NCBI GenBank assembly: GCA_034666045.1
Contig: JAXDMN010000412.1
Span: 1-8,124 of the forward strand
Direction of reading: 5' to 3'
Source: JAICTV01 sp034666045
GTDB taxonomy: Bacteria > Planctomycetota > Phycisphaerae > Tepidisphaerales > Tepidisphaeraceae
Length of the DNA: 8,124 nucleotides
The notes under the pieces were generated by a model, which worked only from the letters and a program-made list of their open reading frames with translations, was not told the origin of the DNA and made no database searches. Each line of letters opens with the position of its first letter. Position 1 is the stretch's first letter. The position numbers and the translations under genes were made by a program. Positions 1-7,416 of the stretch are shown here, piece after piece.

Positions 1-193
1 TTCCTCGGAAGCGTCCCAGCGACCGGTAACGGACTTGCCCTATTCTCTCGGAAATTGCCCGGTTCAAACACCCAACCGTGCTCACGACGGGTGAGCCCGC
101 AAAATTTACCGCCGGGTTGTTCCCGCGGCAAGTAAAAAACAGTGACTAACCATGGGCGCTGCGCCATCGTCACGATGAAGCGGCATTCATTGG

Positions 194-234
194 GGTTCGG
201 CGCGCCGCCGGGTTGCGGCGGCGCTGTCCGAGCC
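194..234. repeat. Two-part GC-rich stem-loop
   Basis: The outer stem GGTTCGG (194-200) pairs with CCGAGCC (228-234) with one G-U pair. The inner stem GCGCCGCC (202-209) pairs perfectly with GGCGGCGC (217-224) around a seven-base loop. One base on the left and three on the right form the internal loop between the stems. No T-run follows, so it is not a standard intrinsic terminator. It may be one arm of a larger folded RNA. Confidence 0.4.
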
Positions 235-438
235 TGTTGTGGGGATCACGCGACGGGAATTCTGGTAGCACGGCGCGGGCCGCACCTCCTCGCTGGCCCG
301 CCTTGCCTACCGAGATTAACCGCGACGGAATTGCCGGCGGAAAAGACAGCGGGCGTCTCCGCGCTGTGACCCCCGCCGAGGGGGAGAGTGTGTCTCGCTT
401 GCTGGGTGAGCGGTCTTGCTTGTTCCTCTCCGTTTGTC

Positions 439-541
439 CTCGCGATTCGTCCTGTCGGCGGCGGCGACCGATGTGGTGTTGACCGCAACGCAACACCACT
501 CGGCCAGCCGCTGCCGACACGAAACGAGAGCGGCGGTCAAC
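439..541 (+). ncRNA. Candidate structured RNA with competing stems
   Basis: Seen directly: TGTCGGCGGCGGC (453-465) can pair with GCCGCTGCCGACA (507-519), 13 pairs with one G-U. This stem is extended outward by TTCG/CGAA (446-449/520-523) and CTCG/CGAG (439-442/525-528). Nested inside it is a perfect 9-pair hairpin, GTGGTGTTG/CAACACCAC (473-481/491-499). GTTGACCGC (478-486) is also perfectly complementary to GCGGTCAAC (533-541), which would break the inner hairpin or form a pseudoknot with it. A second copy of the left strand, CGTCTTGTCGGC (552-563, one mismatch to 448-459), offers another partner for 513-519. The strand is unproven because stems read on either strand; + is chosen because all neighbouring genes are +. 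No known RNA family is recognised. It could be an independent RNA or, less likely, a distant lepA leader. Confidence 0.3.
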
Positions 542-838
542 GAACGCCGCGCGTCTTGTCGGCTGTCGCTGCGGCGGGAGGGCCGCACGCAGCAACAGCT
601 TGTTCCTTTGAAAGTTCTCGTTTGCTGTTTGAAGTCCCACGGCTGCCACACAGCAACACGAGGACTAAAGCAACAGGTGTGCCGTAGCCCATTTCGCTGG
701 AATCGCAGGGAAAAGCGCGTTCGCCGCCCGTGCGGCCGCTCACAAAGTGAGCAGGTGGTTAGCCGGCTTGACCATCACGCCTAGTTTTTGCCACCGCTTT
801 CGCGGCCGGACTTGCGCGAGAGGCTCAAGCGAGCGCAT

Positions 839-867
839 TTGTCCCGCGCGCGCAATAGCCGTAAAAT
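839..867 (+). promoter_or_regulatory. Sigma70-like promoter for lepA
   Basis: TTGTCC (839-844) matches the -35 consensus at four of six positions. TAAAAT (862-867) matches the -10 consensus at five of six. The spacer is exactly 17 bases. Transcription would start near 874, giving a leader of about 64 bases before the lepA ATG. The leader contains a short hairpin, CGCGC/GCGCG (901-905/910-914), closed by a GCGA (GNRA-type) loop, then a GGAG ribosome-binding site (930-933) four bases before the start codon. Confidence 0.45.
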
Positions 868-937
868 GCGTTGCTTTCCCGAGATAGCCCCCGTGGACAT
901 CGCGCGCGAGCGCGGGTGAGAGTCGGACCGGAGACGT

Positions 938-2311
<1,374 letters not shown>

Positions 2312-2725
2312 AGGTCCACGAAGGGCTACGGGACGATGGACTACGAGCTGATCGGCTTCCGCCACGGCGATCTCGTCAAGATGGACATCCTCGTAAACGG
2401 CGACCGCGTCGACGCGCTGTCGGTCATCGTGCACAAAGAACACGCCGAACCGCGCGGCCGCAAGCTGCTCGTCCGCCTGAAAGAAGAAATCTCCCGTCAC
2501 CTCTTCGAAATCCCCCTGCAAGCAGCGATCGGCGGCAAAGTCATCGCGAGAGAGACGATCAAGTCCGTCGGCAAAAACGTCACCGCCAAATGCTACGGCG
2601 GCGACGTCTCGCGCAAGCGCAAGCTGCTGGAGAAGCAAAAGGAGGGCAAGAAGCGCATGAAGCGCGTGGGCAGCGTCGACATCCCCCAGGAAGCGTTCAT
2701 GGCGATATTGGAGAGCGGGGATTAA
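2312..2725 (+). CDS. lepA: LepA C-terminal part, in frame after the TAG
   Basis: Translation in the same frame as the upstream gene continues with RSTKGYGTMDYE and goes through the conserved LepA C-terminal domain: AAIGGKVIARETI, NVTAKCYGGDVSRKRK, LLEKQKEGKKRMK and VPQEAF-like IPQEAFMAIL, ending at TAA. Together with the upstream part this makes 595 codons including the TAG, close to the 599 residues of E. coli LepA, with no bases gained or lost. The first ATG in this segment is at 2336 (129 residues), but no strong ribosome-binding site precedes it, and a piece starting there would begin in the middle of a folded domain. A separate second protein therefore seems unlikely. The strong conservation says any inactivation is recent, or that the codon is read through. 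Confidence 0.9.
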   Translation, partial: RSTKGYGTMDYELIGFRHGDLVKMDILVNGDRVDALSVIVHKEHAEPRGRKLLVRLKEEISRHLFEIPLQAAIGGKVIARETIKSVGKNVTAKCYGGDVSRKRKLLEKQKEGKKRMKRVGSVDIPQEAFMAILESGD

Positions 2726-2753
2726 GATTTGCCTTCCCTGGAAACCTGAACAA

Positions 2754-3068
2754 ATGAACGACCGCATCACCATCGACGCGAAGATTCAACACGGCAAGCC
2801 GGTGATCCGCGGCACGCGCGTTCCCGTTGCGCGCATTGTCGGTGGTCTGGCCGGCGGAATGAGCTGGGCGGAGATCGAATCCGAGTACGGCGTCACGGCG
2901 GACGATATCCGCGCCGCGCTGGAATTCGCCAGCGAGTTGATTGAGAACGCTGCACCGCGGCGCACGCTCGACCGCGTGTTAGGCATTGCGCGCGGGACCA
3001 CGCCGCCGCCCGACGATGCCACCGTCAAGCGCTGGATTGAAGAGCACCGCCAGGAAAAATACGGATGA
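2754..3068 (+). CDS. DUF433-family antitoxin-like protein
   Basis: The N-terminal half (about residues 4-62) is a DUF433 domain: RITIDAKIQHGKPVIRGTRV, then GGLAGGMSWAEIESEYG and TADDIRAALEFASELI, a helix-turn-helix-like fold. DUF433 proteins are usually short and sit beside PIN-like toxins (VapB45-type antitoxins). Here the protein is 104 residues and carries an extra tail ending PDDATVKRWIEEHRQEKYG. In my recollection that wording is typical of the toxin-binding end of antitoxins encoded just before classical VapC/PIN toxins. The stop TGA overlaps the ATG of the PIN stub by four bases (ATGA), as in toxin-antitoxin operons. It starts 28 bases after lepA with only a weak ribosome-binding site. 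Likely role: DNA-binding autoregulator and former or orphan antitoxin. Confidence 0.8.
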   Translation: MNDRITIDAKIQHGKPVIRGTRVPVARIVGGLAGGMSWAEIESEYGVTADDIRAALEFASELIENAAPRRTLDRVLGIARGTTPPPDDATVKRWIEEHRQEKYG

Positions 3069-3181
3069 TGCGCGTCGTGTCGGACGCGAACATCGTGCTC
3101 GACGTGCTGCTGAAGCGCCGGCCGTTGGACGCGTGTTTACACCGCGCCGATTGGATTGCGGGGATTGAGCGACGCCTTTGA
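3065..3181 (+). pseudogene. Truncated PIN-domain (VapC-like) toxin remnant
   Basis: This 38-codon frame begins MMRVVSDANIVLDVLLKRRP. That is the first strand and helix of a PIN-domain ribonuclease, including the first metal-binding Asp (D7 in the SDANIVLD motif) and the second conserved Asp at 13. After residue 20 the similarity is lost and the frame ends at TGA. A full PIN toxin has about 130-140 residues, so roughly 100 codons with the remaining acidic active-site residues are gone. The start overlaps the antitoxin stop (ATGA), the normal arrangement for a translationally coupled toxin. The next gene begins 16 bases after the end of the stub, so the missing part appears deleted, not merely frameshifted. 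The product cannot be an active nuclease. Confidence 0.7.
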
Positions 3182-3197
3182 TATAATGAAGGGGACG

Positions 3198-3746
3198 ATG
3201 TCCACCGAAGCCCGTCAGATCACGGCCGAGGACCTCTGGAACATGCCCGGCGACCAACGCCGCGAGCTGGTGAGGGGAGAACTGCGCACCATGGCACCGG
3301 CGGGATTCGAACACGGCGCGATCATCACCAATCTTGCGTTTCTGCTCACCAAGCACGTGCGCGAGCACAAGCTTGGGTTCGTGCTCGGGGCCGAGACTGG
3401 GTATGTACTCGCCCGCAATCCCGACGTCGTGCGCGGGGCGGACGTCTCGTTCGTTCGCGCTGAGCGTGTTCCGGAGTCCGGGCCGACCGTCAGGTTCTTC
3501 GAGGGCGCGCCCGATCTCGCGGTCGAAGTCATTTCTCCCAGCGATTCGCTCGAAGAACTCGAGGAGAAGGTCGGCGACTACCTCGACGCCGGCACGCGGC
3601 TTGTCTGGGTCGTCAATCCGCGCACCCGCACCATCGCCGTCCACCGATCTACCCGCGAACCGCAAGTGCTGCGGGAGAATGACGCGCTCGACGGCGAAGA
3701 TGTCATCCCCGGTTTTCGGTGTCAGGTCACCGAAGCGTTCGTTTGA
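3198..3746 (+). CDS. Uma2-family (DUF820) restriction-endonuclease-like protein
   Basis: The 182-residue protein has the Uma2/DUF820 pattern of the PD-(D/E)XK nuclease fold. It shows ITAEDLWNMP near the N-terminus, RRELVRGEL (22-29), FEHGAIITNLA with conserved His39, a VRGADVSFV strand with Asp82, PDLAVEVISPSDS with Asp106 and Glu110, and EEKVGDYLDAGTRLVWVVNP with Lys124. These acidic residues and Lys124 are the likely metal and catalytic set, so the protein appears intact. The family is abundant in cyanobacteria, actinobacteria, Chloroflexi and planctomycetes, often in many copies, and its biological role is poorly known. ATG 3198 has AAGGGG just upstream (3189-3194); an in-frame ATG at 3186 is possible. 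A perfect TATAAT lies at 3182-3187 but without a good -35 box. It may have arrived with the rearrangement that cut the PIN gene. Confidence 0.85.
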   Translation: MSTEARQITAEDLWNMPGDQRRELVRGELRTMAPAGFEHGAIITNLAFLLTKHVREHKLGFVLGAETGYVLARNPDVVRGADVSFVRAERVPESGPTVRFFEGAPDLAVEVISPSDSLEELEEKVGDYLDAGTRLVWVVNPRTRTIAVHRSTREPQVLRENDALDGEDVIPGFRCQVTEAFV

Positions 3747-3778
3747 CCGCCATCGATCGCTCGCCACAATCACATCAA

Positions 3779-4381
3779 ATGACCGAATCACAAGATCAAC
3801 CGCAGCCGCCGGCGAGGCCGGCGCAGGTGTTGTCTTATGCGTCGCCCGGGTCGGCGCCGATGCAGGCGGCGGGGTATACCGGGTTGTGGCGGCAGGGGGA
3901 TCGCGTGGTGGCGACGCGCGATGCGGATCTTGGCGATGCGTGCGTCAAATGCGGCGCGGCAGCCTCCGGGTGGCGGTGGAATAAGACGCTCTACTGGCAC
4001 GAGCCGTGGCTGTACGTGCTGATCTTTTTCCCTGGGCTGCTGATTTACGCGATCGTCGCGCTGGCGCTCCGCAAGGGCGCGAAAGTGAGCGTGGGCTTGT
4101 GCCCGGCGCATCGCAAGCGGCGGAACACCGGGATCCTGCTGGTCGTGCTGCTGACGCTGCTCGGCATCGTGAGCATGATCGGCGGGATGATCATCGCGTC
4201 GGACAAGAACGGGGAGTGGGGCTTCCTCGGCGTGCTCGCGGGGTTCGGGATGATCATCGCCGCGGTGATTATCGGAAACACGATGACGCGCGTGCTGACG
4301 GCGAAGAAGATCGACGACCACTATGCGTGGTATGGCGGCGCGTCTGAAGTCTATTTGCGCACGCTCGACAGCATCGGCTGA
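3779..4381 (+). CDS. Membrane protein with split CxxC/CxxH motif, function unknown
   Basis: The protein has 200 residues starting from ATG 3779; an in-frame GTG at 3719 would overlap the Uma2 gene and adds no recognisable sequence. The N-terminus (1-50) is Pro/Gln/Ala-rich and probably disordered. C55-V-K-C58 is followed by a Trp/Tyr-rich stretch (WNKTLYWHEPW), a hydrophobic segment (about 78-97), a basic loop with C108-P-A-H111-RKRR, and two more hydrophobic segments (about 119-140 and 148-166). The C-terminal 34 residues are soluble and end DHYAWYGGASEVYLRTLDSIG. The two half-motifs could bind one zinc ion if they meet on the same side of the membrane. I recall similar uncharacterised proteins in planctomycetes and relatives but know no function. 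It begins 32 bases after the Uma2 stop. Confidence 0.75.
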   Translation: MTESQDQPQPPARPAQVLSYASPGSAPMQAAGYTGLWRQGDRVVATRDADLGDACVKCGAAASGWRWNKTLYWHEPWLYVLIFFPGLLIYAIVALALRKGAKVSVGLCPAHRKRRNTGILLVVLLTLLGIVSMIGGMIIASDKNGEWGFLGVLAGFGMIIAAVIIGNTMTRVLTAKKIDDHYAWYGGASEVYLRTLDSIG

Positions 4382-4614
4382 CGCGCGCGGCGCGCCGCGA
4401 AGACGAATTCGCCCGATGGTCATTGCCGCCGGGCCGGCTGCGTTGGCCGCGTTTTGGGTCGCCGATGAACTTCAAGTCGGGGGCGGTGCGAATCGTGCGG
4501 CGGCCGGGTTCTAATGACGCGTTTTTACTGATGGCCGGGCCGACGGTTGCGGCGGTTTTTCGGGCGATTCGGCGAAAAATAAGGACTTATGAACGTCGGC
4601 CGGAAAGGTAGGAG
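4382..4614. other. Intergenic gap before sugar-kinase cluster
   Basis: The gap has no convincing gene. Directly after the upstream stop lies a 14-base perfect palindrome, CGCGGCGCGCCGCG (4386-4399), which could fold in RNA but has no T-run. Near the 3' end is a small inverted repeat, ATAAG-GA-CTTAT (4579-4590), in the only AT-rich patch. It is a possible operator or part of a promoter for the sugar-kinase gene, but I see no clear -35/-10 pair. Confidence 0.4.
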
Positions 4615-5532
4615 ATGACGGCGAGCGACTTTTCATCGTCGCCGCGCGCCGTCCGCGCCATCGGACTGGGTGAGGTGTTGTGGGACTTGCTTCCGACCGG
4701 CAAACAGCTCGGCGGCGCGCCGGCGAATTTTTCATTTCACGCGCGGCAGTTGGGCGCGCGGTCGGCGGTGGTCAGCGCAGTGGGACGGGACGCGCCGGGC
4801 GATGAAATCTTCGCGCGGCTGGGCGAACTCGGCATCGACACGCAGCACGTCGCCGTCGACGACCAACATGCGACCGGCGTCGTCACCGTCACGCTCGACT
4901 CCGCCGGCGTGCCGTCTTATGTCATCGAGCCGGGCGCGGCGTGGGATTTTCTTCCCGCCTCGCCGGCGTTGATGGACGCGGCGCGCGACGCGGACGTGGT
5001 TTGCTTCGGCTCGCTGGCGCAGCGCTCGCCGATGTCGCGCGAGACGATCCGCGCGTTCCTCCGCGCCACGCCGCGGGATTGCCTGCGCATCTTCGACATC
5101 AACCTGCGGCAGAGTTTTTACGACGCCGACGTGATCCGCCACTCGATGCAACTCGCGAACGTGCTGAAGATCAACGACCAGGAACTCCCTGTCGTCGCAA
5201 AGCTGCTCGATTATGCTGGGAACGAAGCGATTGTCGTCCGCCGGCTGATCGAGGACTTTTCACTCCGCCTGATTGCGTTGACCCGTGGCGAGAGGGGAAG
5301 CACGCTGGTCGCGCTGGACGAAACGAATGGTCATCCGGGCTTGCCGGCGAAGCTCGTCGACACGGTCGGCGCCGGCGATGCGTTCACGGCGGCGGTGGCG
5401 ATCGGGCTGCTGCGCGGCGAATCGCTGCCGCGCATCAATCATGCGGCGAATCGGCTGGCGGCGTATGTCTGCTCGCAGGCGGGGGCGACGCCGGCGATTC
5501 CGGATGCGCTGCGGGCATCGTTGTGGGAGTGA
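4615..5532 (+). CDS. PfkB-family carbohydrate kinase, probable fructokinase
   Basis: The 305-residue protein is the normal length for ribokinase/PfkB sugar kinases, which transfer phosphate from ATP to a sugar hydroxyl. It begins with the strand AIGLGEVLWDLLP. The first family signature follows, LGGAPANFSFHARQLGA (32-48), with VSAVGRDAPGDEI after it. The second signature is DTVGAGDAFTAAVA, whose Asp255 is the catalytic base and whose GAG forms the anion hole. FDINLRQSFY and LKINDQEL (substrate and nucleotide lobe elements) are present. GEVLWD and GGAPANF are most typical of fructokinases (fructose to fructose 6-phosphate), but sugar preference cannot be fixed from sequence. GTAGGAG-type bases lie just before ATG 4615. 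It is followed after 10 bases by two glycosyltransferase genes, so it probably feeds sugar phosphate into the same pathway or simply shares their transcript. Confidence 0.9.
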   Translation: MTASDFSSSPRAVRAIGLGEVLWDLLPTGKQLGGAPANFSFHARQLGARSAVVSAVGRDAPGDEIFARLGELGIDTQHVAVDDQHATGVVTVTLDSAGVPSYVIEPGAAWDFLPASPALMDAARDADVVCFGSLAQRSPMSRETIRAFLRATPRDCLRIFDINLRQSFYDADVIRHSMQLANVLKINDQELPVVAKLLDYAGNEAIVVRRLIEDFSLRLIALTRGERGSTLVALDETNGHPGLPAKLVDTVGAGDAFTAAVAIGLLRGESLPRINHAANRLAAYVCSQAGATPAIPDALRASLWE

Positions 5533-5542
5533 GAACGCGCTG

Positions 5543-6475
5543 ATGCTGACGATCCTCGTCCTCGTTCGCAACACGCGCGGCTTGGCCGCGAGCTGCGTGC
5601 AATCGCTGCTCGAGAGCGTCGCCGCGCTGGGATTGGCGAAGGGGCAGGTCGAGTACGTGCTGATCGACGATTTTTCCGATCCGTCGGCGGGCGTGGTCGC
5701 GATGTTCCGCGAGGTCCGCGCCGCGGCGGCGCCGTCGGACGTGCGCATCATCCGCTTCAAGTCGCACCGGCACTACGCGTACGGGATGGCGCTGGGCCTG
5801 TCGCTGGCGCGCGGGGCGGCGGTGTTGTTCATCAGCCATGACATGGTCGTCACGCCGGCGTGCATCAAAACGCTGCTGGAAGTGGCGGCGAGCGACGCGA
5901 CGATCGGGATCGTCCGCCCGATTTCGACGCACATGGATTGCGCGCGGCACACGGAACTCGCGCCGCCGGCGCGGACGCCGCTGCGCGATGGCGGCGACGT
6001 CGCGGCGTTCTCGAAGATGGTCGCGCGGCTGCGCGGGCTGGAGACGGATTATCCGCTGCTGCTGGTCGGCGACGCGATGTTGATCCGCCGCGCGGTGATC
6101 GATCGCATCGGCGTGTTCGACACGCGCTTCTTCGGGTTCATGGCGGACATCGATTACGGCTTTCGCGCTCGCCGAGCGGGATGGCGGGCCGTGACGGCGC
6201 TGGGGGCGTGGCTGTACCATCAGGGCGGCGGATTTCGTAAGAGCACGATCGCAACCTCCGGCGCTGAAGCGGAAGCTGAGCTGGCGCGGCAGAACATGTT
6301 GGATACGGCCGCCGCGTGGGCGGTGCTGCGGCGGAAGTGGGCGGCGGCGTCGCTGCCGGAGACGTTCCAGCAGCTTGATGGGCCGCACGTGGCGCGGCTG
6401 GCGGCGCTCCCGCCGGATGCGGTGGACCATCAGCCGCCGATCGCGATCGATCGCGAAGTGTGCGAGGTTTTCTAA
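5543..6475 (+). CDS. Family 2 glycosyltransferase, first of a tandem pair
   Basis: This 310-residue protein has a GT-A fold of the GT2 type, without membrane segments. It opens MLTILVLVRNT, the first strand of the nucleotide-binding domain. VEYVLIDDFSD (36-46) carries the Asp pair that binds the nucleotide. HYAYGMALGLSLARG and VLFISHDM (94-101) follow; the latter occupies the usual DXD position but reads S-H-D. FFGFMADIDYGFRARRAGW (Asp202/Asp204) is the acceptor or catalytic-base region, and GAWLYHQGGG follows. It ends HQPPIAIDREVCEVF, a tail shared with the next gene. ATG 5543 lies 10 bases after the kinase stop; the frame stays open far upstream but that part overlaps the kinase. GGGAG (5525-5529) is a distant ribosome-binding site. 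Such enzymes add sugars to surface glycans or proteins; donor and acceptor are unknown. Confidence 0.85.
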   Translation: MLTILVLVRNTRGLAASCVQSLLESVAALGLAKGQVEYVLIDDFSDPSAGVVAMFREVRAAAAPSDVRIIRFKSHRHYAYGMALGLSLARGAAVLFISHDMVVTPACIKTLLEVAASDATIGIVRPISTHMDCARHTELAPPARTPLRDGGDVAAFSKMVARLRGLETDYPLLLVGDAMLIRRAVIDRIGVFDTRFFGFMADIDYGFRARRAGWRAVTALGAWLYHQGGGFRKSTIATSGAEAEAELARQNMLDTAAAWAVLRRKWAAASLPETFQQLDGPHVARLAALPPDAVDHQPPIAIDREVCEVF

Positions 6476-6477
6476 TC

Positions 6478-7416
6478 ATGATTTCCGTGGTTCTCTCAGT
6501 GCGCAACAACAGCCAGCAGGCGGCGAATTGCCTGAGCAGCATGGCGCGGACGTTCGCGCAGCTCAAGACGGCGGTCGAGTTCATCCTGATCGACGACAAC
6601 TCCGACGCGGCGCAGAACGTGCCGCAGATCTTCGAGCAGTTCCGCGCGCAGATCCGCGTCGGCGCGGCGACGCCCGGCGCGGGGCCGAAGGTGACGGCGA
6701 TGCTCTTTAAGCAGCAGCAGCATTACACGCGCGCGCTGGCGTATGGATTCTCCGCGGCGCGCGGGCGGCAGGTGCTGTTCGTCAGCCACGACATGCTGCT
6801 GACGGCCGACTATGTGCGGACGCTGATGGCGGTGGCGGCGTCGGACGATTCGATCGGCCTGGTGCGCGGAACGTCGCCGTTCGTCGATTGTTTTCCCGAG
6901 CACTTCATCATCCCGCCGCTGCCGATCCGCAGCTTCGAAGATCTCGACGTGTTCGCGCGCTATGTCGCGGATTATCACGGGCTGACATGGACGGAAGACC
7001 CGATGCTGACCGGCGATTCGATGCTGATCAAGCGCGAGGTGTTCGACAAGATCGGCGTGTTCGATCCGCGTTACTTCGGGTACTTCGGCGACATCGACTT
7101 CGGGCTGCGCTTGCAGCGCGCGGGGTTCAAGATGGTCTGCGCGAAGGGCGCGTGGCTGTGGCACGAGGGACAGGGCGCGTACAAGGACCAGGCGCGGGCG
7201 ACGGAGACCGATTACCAGGTCATCCACAGGAAGCGGATGGAGGTCGTCAACGCCGCTTACCAGGCGTTCCGCGCGAAATGGGACGAGACGATGCCGCCGA
7301 ATTATGGAGGTACGGCGAAGCTCGATTTCGACCGTTTGCGTACCGCCAGCGTACCGCCCGCCGGAGAGTTTCAGCCTGCCGTGGCGCCTGATCCGGCGAT
7401 CTGCGAGATCCGTTAA
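6478..7416 (+). CDS. Family 2 glycosyltransferase, second of a tandem pair
   Basis: The 312-residue protein is clearly paralogous to the gene two bases upstream. It shows MISVVLSVRNNS at the start, EFILIDDNSD (34-43), HYTRALAYGFSAARG, VLFVSHDMLLTADYV with S103-H-D-M106 at the DXD position, and VAASDDSIGLVRG. GDSMLIKREVFDKIGVFDPRYFGYFGDIDFGLRLQRAG follows in short conserved blocks, with Asp205/Asp207, then GAWLWHEG. The C-terminal tail FQPAVAPDPAICEIR matches the tail of its neighbour at Q-P, A-x-D and C-E. Differences lie mainly in an insertion after the third block (AATPGAGPKV) and in the putative acceptor region (about 135-180), as expected if the two enzymes use related donors but act at different steps. 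The two-base gap suggests translational coupling. No transmembrane segments are seen. Confidence 0.85.
   Translation: MISVVLSVRNNSQQAANCLSSMARTFAQLKTAVEFILIDDNSDAAQNVPQIFEQFRAQIRVGAATPGAGPKVTAMLFKQQQHYTRALAYGFSAARGRQVLFVSHDMLLTADYVRTLMAVAASDDSIGLVRGTSPFVDCFPEHFIIPPLPIRSFEDLDVFARYVADYHGLTWTEDPMLTGDSMLIKREVFDKIGVFDPRYFGYFGDIDFGLRLQRAGFKMVCAKGAWLWHEGQGAYKDQARATETDYQVIHRKRMEVVNAAYQAFRAKWDETMPPNYGGTAKLDFDRLRTASVPPAGEFQPAVAPDPAICEIR

Larger units (their letters stand above)
1..838. other. Gene-free stretch rich in inverted repeats
   Basis: No reading frame here looks like a protein: the longest candidates are Arg/Pro/Ser-rich, match no family I know and overlap each other on both strands. What is visible is a dense series of hairpins. 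These include GCTCAC/GTGAGC (80-85/91-96), CGGG/CCCG (113-116/122-125), a two-part stem at 194-234, GGTAG/CTACC enclosing GCGGGCC/GGCCCGC (264-311), CCCCC/GGGGG (370-374/380-384), TGCGGC/GCCGCA (570-575/582-587), CACAC/GTGTG inside GGCT/AGCC (641-689), and GCTCAC/GTGAGC again (738-743/747-752). Some hairpins are expected by chance in GC-rich DNA, so this supports a structured transcript without proving one. I could not match it to RNase P RNA, tmRNA, SRP RNA, 6S RNA or a tRNA. Confidence 0.55.

Noticed and set aside
57..78. tRNA T-arm (GGTTCAAAC)
   Set aside because: Only a 5-base hairpin surrounds it; no acceptor, D or anticodon arms can be built.
140..700. RNase P RNA, tmRNA or SRP RNA in the gene-free region
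   Set aside because: The hallmark conserved stretches (for example GAGGAAAGTCC and ACAGAA of RNase P, the GGAAGG/AGCAGCC core of SRP RNA) are not present.
170..784. Open frames of 80-160 codons on both strands in the upstream region
   Set aside because: They are Arg/Ser/Pro-rich, overlap one another, lack ribosome-binding sites and resemble no protein family; typical of GC-rich noncoding DNA.
2336..2725. Independent 129-residue protein starting at ATG 2336
   Set aside because: It is the LepA C-terminal part in the same frame; starting there would cut a folded domain and no strong ribosome-binding site is seen. Described as the second part of lepA instead.
3151..3187. Full sigma70 promoter for the Uma2 gene
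   Set aside because: TATAAT is perfect, but TTGAGC, TTGCGG and TTGGAT lie 11, 20 and 25 bases away; none gives a 16-18 base spacer, and the start codon would be only a few bases after the predicted transcript start.
4423..4611. Small ORF in the gap before the sugar kinase
   Set aside because: Arg-rich, no family resemblance, no good ribosome-binding site.
5285..5542. N-terminal extension of the first glycosyltransferase into the kinase gene
   Set aside because: The extra residues are an Arg-rich shadow of the kinase frame; GT2 homology starts exactly at the ATG 5543.
5435..6430. 331-codon minus-strand frame opposite the first glycosyltransferase
   Set aside because: Arg/His-rich antisense of a clear GT2 gene, with no family features.
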